A stretch of 64,000 nucleotides of DNA, taken from assembly GCA_028274465.1 (NCBI GenBank), contig CM051456.1, positions 68,062,753-68,126,752 of the forward strand. The letters are read 5' to 3'. Shown here one piece after another: positions 45,520-58,714 of this stretch (positions are counted from its first letter, which is position 1; every line of letters starts with the position of its first letter). Source of the DNA: Plantago ovata. Taxonomy: Eukaryota; Streptophyta; Magnoliopsida; Lamiales; Plantaginaceae. The notes beneath the pieces are model-generated. The model did not search any database. It had not been told where the DNA came from and was given only the letters and a program-made list of their open reading frames with translations. Position numbers and translations under genes: made by a program.

Positions 45520-45575
45520 CTCGGTGCCGATTTTTGTGACCTTGTCGGTACTTCCTTCGACAATTTGGATTTCTT

Positions 45576-46502
45576 CTAGGGCTTCTCTTGCTTCAATTTG
45601 TTTTCCTCAAAGAATTTCTTCTTTTTGGAAGAGGATGGGACTGGTGGAATCACTTGATACTCCTCGAGCTCCTTAACAGCTCCTACTAGAGTATCATTGT
45701 CTTTCTTTATGGTTGCTTTTCTTCGCCTAAGTGACGGACTTGGCTTTTTTGATTTTTTCTTCACTCGCCGAACCGTGTAGAAACGATAAGGCGCATTGTG
45801 AACAAGAGGTGTCTCCTCGGATGATTGCCCCGAGTTGGGTTCTCCAATTGCAACCCTAGAAGTGAACTTGGCTAACATGGTGTAGCATTCCCATGCTTCT
45901 CGTATGTCTCCTACTTCTTGTCCAATTCCCAACGGGGTGGGGAACTTTAGCTTGTTGTGGACTGTGGACACTACGGCTCCGAATTGAGAGAGACCGGGTC
46001 GGCCTAGGACTGCAAAATAATCAAACGGCATATCGACGACCACAAAAGGAACCTGTTGCGTCACTCGTCTAGGAGCGCTACCCATTGACACCGTGAGGTT
46101 GATCATTCCGAGTGGCATGATAGGTTGTCCTCCAAACCCTACCAATGCGCTCCTCACTTCTCTGAGCCCTTCTCTTGGATTCATTTGCATCCTTTTCAAG
46201 GTTCCGGTGAAAATCAAGTTTGCCGAGCACCCGGTGTCGACGAGGATTCTTCCTAGCTTGTATGATTGAACATCCAAGGAAACTACAAGTGGGACGCAAG
46301 GATCATAGATGTTCCCTCCTCCGGCATGCTTCAGAGGTATCTCGCTATCATCGAAAGAGATAACATTGGTTCTCGGTCGTGCGGCTTGAGCATACTTCAC
46401 ATCTCGGACCCTAAGGTTGTCCGCCGTAATCTCCCTTTGGTTACGAGTGTCGCCCCCCGCGGGTCCTCCCGCAATTGTGAGAGTGTGGATGCTTCCATTC
46501 AC
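45576..46502 (-). pseudogene. G2 aspartic protease region
   Basis: In the same frame as gag but separated by a TAA at 46560-46562. The protease core includes ILVDTGCSANLIFTGTLKRM and PFDYFAVLGRPGLSQFGAVV. The segment ends at a TAG at 45576, and RT sequence continues in a shifted frame. An ATG at 46502 is internal; the protein would come from the gag-pol polyprotein. Confidence 0.85.
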
Positions 46503-46559
46503 GGGGAGGTTCTCATAATTGTTGTAATTATGAATGTCATCGTCCTGAGGGTTTCCTTG

Positions 46560-48575
46560 TTAAGGGTGCTCGCTCCCACTTCGAGGTGGTGGAGGCAGGA
46601 GTGCCAGAGGTTCCTCCTTCTGGATGTAGCTAACCAATTGCCCGTTGCGTATCATCCTCTCAATTTCGTTCTTGAGCTCGACACACTCATCGGAGGTGTG
46701 CCCTTTTCCCTTGTGAAACTTGCAAAAATTTTCCGAGCTCTTGTTCCTTTGATTTTCCTTAATCGGGGGTGGCCAGGAGACGTCTAGCTTCCTTGAGACT
46801 ATATAGTTCAAGATGTCGGATCTTGGCCTATTTAAGTCTGTGTAGTTGCTATATCGTCTTGGAGGTGACCTTCTAGGAGGAGACCTCTTGTCTCTGAAAT
46901 CATTCCTAGAGTTGCCCTCTTTGATCAGCCCAAACTTTTGATCTTTCCTTTGCTTTCCGGGATTTTGAGGGCGAGGAGGGTACTCCTTCTCTTTTTCTTT
47001 CTCCTTCTCTTTTTCCTTGGGAAGATTGGTTCTCACGGTGACGGTCTTTCGGAATTCCTCAGCCTCGAGTAAATCCTTGCAAACTTTGGCAAGTTGTGCT
47101 TCATTCTCCACACACGATGTTGAGAGTACATCTTGGAACTTAATATTGGTAGTGTTACCATAAAAATATTCTTTCCTCTCATTGATCGAGTGATCTTCGA
47201 CTTGGAGGGCTGCTTCATGAAAACGATTGATGAAGTCCCTCAAGTCTTCGTTGTTTTTCTGAACAATTTCGGCCAAGTATCTTACTCTTCTCTTGGCGTT
47301 CATCACCTTCTCGAAACGCTTAGAGAACTCCTTGCAGAGATCTCTATATGACTTGATGGATCGATGAGGGAGGCGCGACCACCACTTCATGGCTTCTCCG
47401 GAGAGGTTAGCCGGGAAGAGGAGTGCTTTGGTCCTTGAATCATGACCGTAAGCGTCCATTTTAGTGCCAAATCTTACCAAGTAGTCTTTCGGACAACTTG
47501 TTCCATCATAGCTTCCGAAGGTGGGGAACCCTCTTTCGATTTTGGCTTGGTGGCTTCTAATCTCATCGCACAAGGGGCTCGGATCTTGGTCTTGCTCTTT
47601 CTCTTGGACAGTTCCTCGTAGAGTCTCTATCTGAGCATCAAGTGCGGATTTCCTCGCGTTGAGTTCTTCCAGAGTGAGCCTCCTCCCCGTGATCGGGTCG
47701 ATCAAGGGGGTTACCTCAACTACTGTTCTCAATGCTTGATTCTCCGCCACCGCTTCTTGTTGGTTTTGAGGAGTTACTTGGTTGGGCGTAACTTGATTGG
47801 GGATAGCGGGTGGTGTAGCGACCACCTGAGCTCTATTTTCCTGTTGAGCTACATTTTGCAACGATGCCCGTATCCTTCTATCAATCAAGTCTCTCAAGTC
47901 ATCCGGGGCACCTTGGGGTCCTAACCTCGATTGGACTCTTGATGGTCCAAGTCGAGATTGGATCGGCCTTGTGTTGGCTCTCGAATGTGCCTCATCTTGT
48001 GCAACTGGTGCTCTTCCTTGCGACTGACGAGGAGCGACCAAGGTGTCACGAGGTTGCTCTTGCACCGGCGCTGGTTGTGCTCCCTGAGCTTGTATCTCGG
48101 CATTAACCCTAGCAGCCTCATTACCTCCGACGTATCCTTGTAGAGTGAGAAGGAATAGACCGTATTGAGCTTCGCCCATCCCGAAGTCTGATGGTCGGAC
48201 TACACGTCCATCATGAAGGGTGAAGGTCAATGCGGCCGGTTGAGGAGGGCTCACTGCTACGGGAGGTTGATTGATTGCTACTAGAGGAGGCTGCCCCCTA
48301 GGCTCGGTGTTGTTCGGGACTCTCAACGCTCCATAGGAACTTCCTATCGGGATTCCTTGCGGTTTGTTTTCTCCCGATCTTTCGTTTTGGGAGTTGGTGA
48401 CATTAGTAAATGCCCCCTCCGTGTAATCTCGATTCCTTGCAACATTGTTGTTTCTTGGTGCCCTCGGAGCACCATCCGTTCCTCCTCCGCGACCGTTACT
48501 AGAGGGACGGCCTCTAGGTCGAGGAGGGTTCCTGGGTGGTGCATTAGCAAGACGGTTGCTTCTTCTGGGAGGCAT
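46560..48575 (-). pseudogene. gag: G2 Gag, 671 codons open
   Basis: ATG 48575, Arg/Pro-rich start (MPPRRSNRLANAPPRNPPRP). The retrotransposon Gag domain is central (KALLFPANLSGEAMKWWSRL, YRDLCKEFSKRFEKVMNAKR), and a C-terminal CKFHKGKGHTSDECVELKNE has a CxxH-GHxxDxC zinc motif as in Tat elements. It ends at TAA 46560-46562, in the same frame as the protease, so that stop may be secondary. The ATG follows the PBS by about 70 bases. Confidence 0.9.
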
Positions 48576-48642
48576 ATTCGTGAAGGGTCACGAGGAGGGT
48601 GATGGCTCGACCAGTAGGGCAAGGAATGACCGTTCGTGTCGA

Positions 48643-48660
48643 TTCCCACAGACGGTGCCA
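48643..48660 (-). promoter_or_regulatory. G2 primer-binding site
   Basis: On the minus strand TGGCACCGTCTGTGGGAA, two bases from the LTR. This PBS type is common in plant gypsy elements; I do not name the tRNA with certainty. Confidence 0.8.
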
Positions 48661-48662
48661 AA

Positions 48663-49415
48663 TGTTGAAGGGTAATTCGTGTTTCTTTTTAAGTTCGCAA
48701 TGAGTCGCTAATCTAAGTCATTCTAGTTCTTCTTCTTGTAGTGTTCCTCTAAGATAGGAAGTGAGCCTTCTTGTAGCTTCCTCGTACCTGAAATATACTA
48801 AAAGGGGGGGTTAGTGTCTCTTGCCCGGTCTGTAAGATATCAGACCGGAGTGACGACTTTACGAGTAGGGAGTTGTGAGGCTTCCCTAGTACGAGTAGTA
48901 AATGTGGTGGTTGAGAGGTGTTATTATTGCTTACTATTGAGGAGTAAATGAGGCCTTTATATACTTGTGGCCTTTCACCTTCCGGTCGTGTAGGATGGCG
49001 ACACGTGTACGGCTAGGATTGAGGCCTTCCTCGGCCCAGGCCCATTAGGGAGGTCCATGGGCCTTGGCCCAAGGGAACAACCATGGCTGGTCGCTCAGGG
49101 TCCTCGAGCCTTCCTTTTGTGTAGAGGGTGCGAGTAGTGTCCTGCCCAGTCTTTATCAAGGAACGTTACCTTGACGTAAGGTCCTCCTCGAGCCACAGGG
49201 ATGCTCCTCGAGCTCACTGGCAGCTTTGTCCTTGTGAGTAGCTTATTTTGAGGGTTGTCCTCCCAGTGATGGTCGGACCCTATGTTGGTCGGTCCACACC
49301 TTAGTGACATACTTGGGTGTGGTCGTGCCCCTTGAGGGACGGCCTATGATGCTTTGTCGCGCTCTTAGACCGCTCCAGTTCGTACATGCGGACTGGACAT
49401 ATTTCAACACTAACA
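48663..49415 (-). repeat. 5' LTR of G2 (753 bp)
   Basis: Near-identical to 25616-26373. I count about six or seven substitutions by eye plus a shorter G run. Minus-strand TATA at about 48953-48964 would drive the gag-pol RNA. Confidence 0.93.
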
Positions 49416-52400
49416 ACATCACTGCCACTGATGAAGAAATTGAAGCCTTCTACAGTGATGTCAGAAACGAAAGAATGAAGAAAGGAGAGATTGCTCCCGT
49501 GACTTGGACAAAGCACGTAAAAAGGAAGCATCTCTGCCATTCACTTGGTCTAGTAGCTCTGCTACTCATCAAAGTCCTAGACTCCCAAGTTGGAGGAATT
49601 GACCAAGTAGGCTTGAGAAGGTGGCCGCTGCTGATGCATATACATGAGAACAAAACTGAGCTCAACTGGGCAAAGTACATTTTCAACAGACTTGTTGATT
49701 GTGTTACTAAATTTAAGGTCAAGGTTGAAGACAACAAGGTCTCACCTACCTTCCTAGTCATGTATGGGCTAAAAATATGCTATATCCTTGAACACTTCAG
49801 GATTCAGCTGAGAAACCCATTGCCGATTAAGAAATCAGTATGCAATGTGGGAAGAGCCTTCTACAAGCAAAATGGACCTAAGCCTGCTGACAAGAAATCA
49901 AAGAAGACAATAGCTGCAAATGTTGTCAGCACAAGTCAGCAAGAAAGGTATACAACAGCTGCAGATGTTGTAAGTGCCAGTCAGCAAGACAAGATTCCAA
50001 CAACTACAAATGTTGTTGATGAAACTGTTGTAGATGGTGATCAACAAGGTACGTGTACAACAGCCGTTGCTGAAAATGCAACTACTGCAGATGCTGCTGC
50101 TGAAAAGAAACTTGAGAAATCCAAGAAGAAAAAGAGGAAAGCTGATGATGACACTCAAACTACAGCGTCATCAGCTGACCCCATCCCTAAGAAGAAACGG
50201 ACAAAGACTCACCCAAGAAAGAAAACACTGGCTCGCAAGTCAGTTCCAATTGTCCATGATCTTTCGGATGATGCTCCAGGAGTTGCTGAAACACAAGCCA
50301 CTCCAGTAGATGTTGATGAAGTGCTTGCGGAAGCCTTCAGCAATGTTGAAGTGTTTGCAGAAGCCTTCAACAATCAACTCAAAGTTGATACATCTGCTGA
50401 GAAAAGACAACAAGGCAGTGGAAACGAAATTCCTGCCCCAATCCCAGATATCTACATTGTAGATAATCTAGATGATCAGACTCTGGAACCAGCAAGTGAT
50501 ATTGCTGCTGATCTGAGAAACGCAGCACTTGCTGATGCTGCTGAAAAGATGGTTGCTGAACAAGCAACTCATCAAGTTGCTGAAATCGCAGTTGTTGAAG
50601 AACCAGTTGCTGAGACTGCAATGGTTCAAGTCCCAGAGGTTGTTGAAACACCACAAGAGACACTATTCGACGACGCATCTCGTGATGCTGAGAATACTGG
50701 ACCTAGTTCACCGAAAACATCCATTGACAAAGTTCAACTGGTGCTGACAGAACTGAGCCAGCAAATGTATTTGGAGATTGATGACAACTCCAACAAATCA
50801 GTAGATGTTTTCATGACCAGCAGTGAACTAAAAGGTCAAGATGTCAATGCTCAACTTGTCAATTCAGAGATAAGGGAGATTGCTGAATCTGCACAGCCTT
50901 CTCAAATAGAGCAAGAAAAGAAGTCTGCTGAAGAACAAGTCCAAGATAATGAAGAAGCTGTCATTGTTGAAAGGACTGAGTCACCACCTGCCCTTCTTTA
51001 GCAGGTAGTTAACTCAGACATAAGCAAAACTTCACTATCTGAAACTCTTTCTTTTGCTGATATAATTATTTCTTTACAGACTTCTCAAGATACAAGTCAG
51101 AAGATTGCTGAAACTTCTGCACCAGAATCCACAACTCATGTTCAGCAGGTAGATGAAGTTTTTGGTAATTCAACTAAGTTTGAAAACTTAGTACTTGTAT
51201 CTAACTTAAAATTATTTCAGGATGAACAATTCAAGGATGCTTCTCAAGCTCCTAAAGCAATGGAAATAGTACCAGCACAACAAAGTGTGCAACATGAGTT
51301 TGCTGAACTTCAGCAGGTAAATCATGTCCCAGTTTTTGACTCTAAAACTATTTTCCAAAACCTTCCTGAACTTAATTTTATTCTTCTTCAGGCTCAAAAG
51401 GAGACCACTGAAGTGGTTCACATCACTGAAGATTTGGAAGTAAGTTCAGAGGAACTTTACTCAAACTTCAAGAGAACTACCTTGACCAGAGTTGCTAAAT
51501 CCGTCAGCAACTGGCAAAGGTACAGAAGGATGGACTTTTCCGATCTTCACCTTCATCTGTCCAACGAGAAAAAGAGACTTTCTCTGCTGAAACTCGAGAC
51601 GTTTGTGCACTCCATACTTCCAGAAGAGTTGACATATTCTCAGCTCATGAGCTCAAGTCTGATTGCTCTAATCAGAGAGAATATGAAAGCTAAATTTAAG
51701 AGTGCCTCTCCAGCTGAACAAGCTGTGATGCTCAAGGGTTCCTTTGTACCCGTGGTGGCTGATCCCCACAAAATCAATGAGGAAGAGGAAGTTACAAGTG
51801 CAGCAATGTACAAACATCTTGAGTTGGTCATATTGACGGACGATGATGAAGAAGAAGAGGATGAGAACATTCCCAAAGATCCAAGTGATGATGAAGGAAA
51901 GGATTCTAAGGACAAAAAGGATGATGATGATGATAATCAAGGTCCTAGTCCTGATGCTGGTGGACTTATACTGACAGTTGCTGAGACTGAACATCATGAT
52001 ACTGAAAATCAGCAAGCTGATCACACAACAAGTCAGCATCAAGAATCCACTCCTGCTCCTGCTGACACAAGTACTCAAGCAACTGAACAAGTTGCTGAAA
52101 CTGAAGAAAAGTACGCCAGAAAGCGTGCTGAAATGAAATTAGGCAAAAGTAAGCTTTCTGATGCCGAGTTAACTTTACTCGATGCCAAGGTCACTGAACC
52201 AAACCTTGATGATGAAGAAATGGATGAAGATTATCAAAGAGCACTTCAAAACAGTCTACAGATTCATGCAAGGCATACGCAGATCTAGACATTGCTCATC
52301 TTCAGGAGTGAAGCACACGGAAGTCCCCTCCCTTCCACTTACTACTGGTGAAACTCCAGTTGTTGAGTCTAAAGAGTTGCCCTCAGCAACCACTCAACCT

Positions 52401-54183
52401 AAAGTGAATGAAACTACAGATTTAGGAACCAAGGTTGTTGGCCTTGATGAATCTGATGACGAAGAAGATCTCTTCAATTTTTCAGCAAACGAAGAAGAAC
52501 TGACAAAGAAAGCTGAACCCCAGTGGTTACAATTCCTCCTCCTGGTGATGATCATGATGTAGGAGATGATGAAAGATGCTGTTTGCTAATCAATGATGAT
52601 CAATTCGCTACTGAGCTCAAAGTTCATTCACTAACTCCTTCTTTAGTTTCGTTCCGTAGTGTTGAGGATTTTACTCCCAGAATTAAGGCACTAATGGAAG
52701 TTCACAAAGCCTGCAAACAAGAGGAGGATGCACTGCTTGCTGAGAGTCCGCTTGAAATAGGCAAAATACTGGCTACTGTGCTGAAACGCACTACTTCTCT
52801 TACAATAGCTCAGAAAGACATAAGTCTACATCATAAAAGCTATGAAGAAGATGTCAGTCAAGCACTCAAACTGGCAAAAACTGCATTGAAAAAGGCTCAG
52901 ACTTTCATTGAAGAAAAGGTCGACAATGAGCGCAAACATGAGGAGAACTTGGTGAGTATAAAACAAGAACTGTCCAAGCTGACTGCTGATCAACAAGGAA
53001 TAATTCTCAAGTACAATAGCCTAAGTACTCTTGCTGAAAATTGCAATGAGTTTTTCTCTCTGCCCATTCAACCAATGATGCAATCCATGTCTAAGGGGGA
53101 AGATAAACAAAGAAAATCTTCAAGAAAGAAAACCCCTGCTGAAGCGCCATTGATTCTGCCTAGTCCACCTCCAATAGAACCTCTTGCTGAAAGAGAGCAA
53201 AGTTCTAAGAGACGAGCTGAAACAGATTCTGAGAGAAATTCAGCAAATCCGAAAAGGAGAAGAACATCTGCCGAAACTCATGAATATTGTCATACTGAGA
53301 GTCATCAAGATCTGAATGAAGATGATGATGATGATGACAACCAAACAATAGCTCAAGCAATAAGAGCTAGACCAATCACAACCCTAACTCCTTCTAGCCA
53401 CTCAAAACATTTCTCTTCTGACTCAAGATCTTCAGCAAGAGATCAAGAAAATGCAAAGTCAAGAAGAAGAAGACAAAGACATGAATAAAAGAGGCTAGCC
53501 AGCATTGCCATTGGCTCCGGCATTGAATATACAAAGACCAGCAATGAGGAAACAACTCAATATGTGATCAGAAACGTTCATGGTTGCTGGATCTTAAAGC
53601 TGGAAGATGTGTTGGTAAACGATATCTTTCCAACTGTTGTACTGAATCAAATGTACACTTGGATTGAATTAAAGGTGCAAAGAAAAGGGATCTTCCTCCC
53701 TACCCAAGAAACAGTGCTGCAAGATGGCTGGATCTGAAAGTCTTAGTAAGAAGAACATCTATTGGCAAGCTAATGAAGCAAGAGCCTGATTTAATCAAAC
53801 CAATTGATGTTGCTTACTATACTGATCCTTTAACCAAGAAGTCAAAGAAGAAACATGGCTTGACTCCTTATGAGTATTTCTATCTCACTGCCAAGGATCA
53901 AGAAGAAGATCTTCTCTGGTTAAGAAAGATTCATGCTAACAAGGGAATTTCAGATACACAACTTCTCCATGCCAGCAATTGGGGCATGCACTTGTGGGTG
54001 CTGCACTACAAAGAAATGAATGGTGAAAACCATCATTATACTGCCTGCAAGAATGCAAGGATCATTCAGCTTGAAATCCGTAAGCTACTTGAAGATTACG
54101 AAAAGGACTGTGTTGAATTTTCTGCGCTTGCTGAGAAGAGTGTAAGGGAGATTCTGAAGAAATCTTCTGCTGGAATAGCTTAA
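49416..54183 (+). pseudogene. C0 env-like ORF, remainder (decayed, intron-like gaps)
   Basis: After the TSD the frame continues (ATDEEIEAFYSDVRNERMKK) through a globular part (KYIFNRLVDCVTKFKVKVED ... LEHFRIQLRNPLPIKKSVCN), then long Glu/Ala/Gln-rich stretches to a TAG at 50999-51001. Three short intron-like intervals follow (51005-51391), then a coiled-coil and Asp/Glu-rich part to 52288, frame changes near 52280 and 52520, a long coiled coil (SKLTADQQGIILKYNSLSTL), an Arg/Ser-rich tail to 53488, several stops, and a last piece at 53773-54183 (LTPYEYFYLTAKDQEEDLLW). No transmembrane helix or signal is obvious. It is an accessory ORF of a SIRE1-like element by position; its biochemical role is unknown. 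Confidence 0.55.
51005..51391 (+). other. Three consecutive mini-intron candidates in the C0 env-like ORF
   Basis: Intervals 51005-51079 (75 nt), 51149-51220 (72 nt) and 51317-51391 (75 nt) each start GTA right after CAGCAG and end in a T-rich tract plus CAG (TTTACAG, TTTCAG, TTCTTCAG). All three lengths are multiples of 3, so splicing is optional for the frame. The sequence just before each is TTCAGCAG, except the first, where TTTAGCAG creates the TAG stop. Confidence 0.45.
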
Positions 54184-54429
54184 GTCCCTTGTAAAAGCTT
54201 TGTTTGTTCTTGTTTGCTGATTTGTGGAGTTATCTCTGAACTTTCTTGTAAACTTACTGAAAGATAATTATCAGCAATAAGCTTTTGACTCTTATTGGTT
54301 TTTGATTATGCAATCTACTTATGCTTACCGTTTTATTATTCAAGTATGCTTGCATTATTCAAACTGATTTATTCAACATCAGAAACCTCTAAAAGGGTAA
54401 CAATTAATTTAGCCATCGATTGCTAGCAT

Positions 54430-54445
54430 CAAAAAGGGGGAAATT
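54430..54445 (+). promoter_or_regulatory. Polypurine tract of C0
   Basis: CAAAAAGGGGGAAATT directly before the LTR start TGTTAGG at 54446. Confidence 0.85.
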
Positions 54446-55984
54446 TGTTAGGAAACTTGTAATTTTGATGAGCAATTAACCATGCTAAATTAAGGAAAGT
54501 CCAGTAACTAGTACTCTTAAGGTCCATAGGAATTTAGAATTTTAAGGACATTGTAAAAGAAGAACGTTTGCTGAAGACTTAGTGTAGGTACTAGTTAGGT
54601 GCTTTAATCACTTATGATGTATCTTGTTTTCTGAAAAGAAAAACAACCTATTGAAGCATTTGCTGATGATGTACTTTGTTTACACAAACAAACTATTGAA
54701 GCATTAGAACCGTTCAGAAACTTGAAGAATTCGAAGACTGGAGACTAAAGAAGATTTCTGAAGATGGTATCTACAAAGGCACATGTTGCTCAGAAAGTGG
54801 AAACTTCAGCAACAGCTTGCATAAGTGAAAATCTATATGACAGAGTAGGTTGTGCTTGCTGAAACTGAGACTGACCACTTGCTGAAATACATATGTGACC
54901 TCCTTGCTGAATGTACTTGCATTTGCGCTCCAACGTTCATATTTGAATTTCATTCAAATGACATTAAATGCAAAGTAAGCACGCGAAGAACATGAAGATT
55001 AGAAGACAAATAAAGGACGCTGCTGAAAGTACAAAAGCAAGATAGTGACATCTTAAGGAACAAAACCTTAGAATTCGAAATTCAAACGACTCCCTTGATT
55101 CACTATAAATAGAGGTCATCCGGAAAAGAGTTGAAGGGTGTCAACAACGTGATCAAACTCTCACTTGTGCTTAAACACTCATACCCTTCTATACTCTTCA
55201 CTGCCATTGATCCGTTCCAAGACTTAAAGCATGAAAAAACTACTTGTGAAGAAGTAGAACATTCACGGCTAAGAAATTAGTTAAGTGTTCTTTCTTTCGA
55301 ACAAGAACAAGTCTTGACACCAGAAACAATCAAACTTGTTTACTGCAAAGTATTCAAAGTTTTGTTTCTTAGGTTACTTGTTGTAGCTGAATAAGTTATA
55401 ATCAAGTTATCTCATCCCAAACCTCTCTACCTGATAAACACCCTTTTCAGGCGTGAAATTCAGGGGGAATTTAATCAAGCATAGTGTTGTTGATTATAAG
55501 TTCCAAGTTTGGTGGAGAACAAGGTTTCGTTCTCTAATTAGGTTGGAAACGAAGCAAGTGTGCTTTGGTTTCTGTAGAATCGCTCTAGATATGTGTTGTA
55601 AGGAACCTCAAACTTATCTTAGTGGATTCAGTCCTAGAAAAAAAAAGTGGATTAGTTGAGAGATTACGCCACTCTTAGATACCACTATAAAAGTGTTTGT
55701 GTGATTTACTTTACTGCATTTAGTTTTCAGCAAAGCATATCTATCTGTACACTATCACTCTGCTCACTTGCTGAAACTATCACTTACTGTTAAAGCACTT
55801 ATTGTACAAAGACTTCCGCACTCTGTTTTTAAGTATCAGTAAAGCTCGTTACTCAAAAGTAACTAGTACTTGCTGAGAAAGTTAAGAAGTAATAAGCCCT
55901 TGCTGAGAAAGTTTTTAAACGACGAAAGTTTGAAAAGACTATTCACCCCCCCTAGTCTTTTCTTGTTGTTTAAAGGGACCAACA
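54446..55984 (+). repeat. 3' LTR of C0 (1,539 bp)
   Basis: TGTTAGGAAAC to GGGACCAACA, same family as 4613-6188 in opposite orientation. TATAAATA at about 55104. The short ORFs inside are shadows. It is followed by TTCAT (55985-55989), the expected right TSD copy. Confidence 0.92.
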
Positions 55985-58714
55985 TTCATTATTCTAACCT
56001 AAACAATGACCATCCTTAGCCTAAGACTCACATGATAACTAGTTTGTAAATTTGTTGTCTAGTTGAAATATTATTTATGGATTTTTCTACATTTATATTA
56101 AATAATAAACAAATTGATAGTAAGAACGGATAAAACAACATATATGACTTGTTACATATATGAGGCTATTAAGTTGCTTCTATATTTGTGATATTGTTGA
56201 GACAATGTAGTGAAAGTTTCATTGGAGAAGATTATGGCACTAATTATCCATTATCTCGTATCTTAGTTATTGTCATAATTTGTTAATAATTTGTTGTGGA
56301 GTATCCATTGGAGCTCAAACTATGTCCTTCCTCAATCTCCAAAAGATACTTTGGAGTCGTGAGTCTACGAGATGAGCTCTGTTTAATTTTCCTTTTACAA
56401 TTTGTTGTGGACTTGTTCGAAGTGGGCTTTATTAGGACTTGCTAAAGAGATATGAGATATGATACCCATCGATTGTGTGGTATTCAGTTGAGTTAATTGG
56501 CTTTATTTGGACCGACTTAAGGGAGTTGAGATACCCATCATGTGTTAGCTTGAATCGAGTGTGTTGGCTTTAATATTCAATCAGATGTAGAGAGTTGAAT
56601 AACTCCTTAAGCGCGTGGAAATAAAATTAATATTAGTTTATATTTTATTCGCATTTTGACATTTTCATGCTATTCTTGATTAATTCGATTCGGATAGGGT
56701 CGCTACATACCAATGTTATACATCATTCATCTGTCATATTAATTTATAAACGAATGTATTTCGATATATACTAATTCAGAACGTGAACTTTTATTACAAA
56801 TGCAACATTATATTGTAGTTGTAGGTTTATAATCCATCACTTGTTGTAGGTTTATAATCCATCACTTGCATTAAGTTTGCCAAAAAAGTAAAAAAAGAAT
56901 ATTGTATCCTTACTAATGTATTTTGATTCATTTTATGGCCAAACTTGTGTTATGTTGGCCTTTTAGTCCTCGTTGTTCTTAATGTTGATCATTCTTTATC
57001 GGATGAGTTAGAATCAAATTTATATAGGATCACCCGAATCAAACTCAAACTCAATTCGTGTAGTTCCATGTTAAATTTTATTTGGATTATCGGATGAAAT
57101 GAATTATGGTCAAGTATAATTTGGATCGAATTAATTTTTGTCAAAATAAATTTCGAATCAATTTCTCTCTTGGTCAATTTTATTCTTGTTCTGTCGGATT
57201 GGCTCTCGGATTAGTAAATTGTATATTTATGATGAGTCACCGGATTAAGGTTACACCTATATATATGCAATTAAAATTAGTAGATATTATATTTATATTG
57301 TGAATAATATCATAATATGATAATAAAATTAGGATAGATGTAGCCTATTTAATATAATAACCCTAATATTTTCTATTAAATCGATTTTAAATTAAGACAT
57401 AAAATATATATTGCGAATAGCCTCAATTTGAACCACTTTGATAATCCTTGTGATAGTTTAGCGCTGTATCATCAAAGAATGATATTGAGAGAGATGCTTC
57501 CAGAGAAAGTTAATGTCGCTACTGATGAATGCCGCTACTGATGATTTGATTTCGGCCGCTACTGATGATTTGTGATGATTTGATTTCGGCTAATAATGGA
57601 TGCTAATAAGAATAAGAAGAGACATGGATAAGAAAGAGTGTTTAGTTAACTTTAAATTTAGACTATTTATTACCATATAAATAGGCATCAAGTTGAAAGG
57701 TGTTTATATGAGAGGTCCCTCGTTCAATTCTATTCAATTTGTATTTTAGTAACTATAATTAAAATTTATTGATAAATAATTATAATAAAAAAATTCAAAA
57801 ATCAAAATAATATTCTTAAATTTTTCATATTTTTGGAGGGTAAAAATGGTGTTTTATAAAAAATTTACATTTTAATTATATTTTATTAATTAAAATATTA
57901 AAAATGCGAGATGGCGAACACAAGGCGAGAGGGCGAACGCCTTCAAAAATTTGGGCGGAGAGATGAAACTGATATGAGTCATTTGATCTAATGGCTCAAA
58001 TTAATTTGCCTGATGTCAGGCAGGGTGAAGCCTCCCTCACCCTAGAAGAGCATGGAGTAATCAATTACTTCCTCCGGTAACTTTGAAGAATCTTATTTCA
58101 TTTTGTTCATTTTTTCGATATTTGGTTTGACCTCAAATTAATCATAATTTACTGTGAAAAAAATAATTTAAAAAATTATATTATAAAATATGAAAAATGC
58201 ACTTTTATAATATAAATTTTAAAATTATTGTTTGTCATAAGAAATTATAAATTATGATTCATGGTGTTATTCAAAGTGAAGAGAGTAACTAAATCCTCAA
58301 AAACAAAGGCAGGCAGGCTCCTTATTTAATTAATTCATGTAGAATACTAGAGGAATCTTCTTCTTTCTTCTCGTTAATAATTCTCGTTTCGCTTCCCCTG
58401 TGAAAACCGGATTCAACCGAATTTTGTTTGACTTGGCCTCCGGTTCCGGGTTTAACAGGTGTCACTCACTCAGTAACAATTTGATTTGATGATGATGATG
58501 ATAATGATGCGGGAGGGAGGAGGTGGAAGAAAGGTATAGAATGTTCGTGTTCGTCATTCTTTGCCACTTCCAACACTCAACAACCACACTACTACTGTTT
58601 TATTTATAATAATTATTTTATTTACATATTTTCCCTACCACCCTGTTTGATTGATTGATTAAATTCTTCATCCAAAATCCCTGTTTGATAATAATAGAAA
58701 AGAAGAAGAATAAG
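55985..58714. other. AT-rich intergenic region upstream of the synaptotagmin gene
   Basis: No ORF with coding character on either strand. It includes a 25-bp tandem duplication at about 56821-56870 (GTAGGTTTATAATCCATCAC unit) and a short repeated GCCGCTACTGATGA word at 57522-57570. The last few hundred bases (about 58350-58714) are probably promoter and 5'UTR of the downstream gene; I see no unambiguous TATA box. Confidence 0.6.

Noticed and set aside
43700..45676. Plus-strand ORFs up to 233 codons opposite G2 pol
   Set aside because: RT, RNase H and protease motifs are on the minus strand; the plus-strand frames show no family features. The real antisense gene of G2 ends at 41368.
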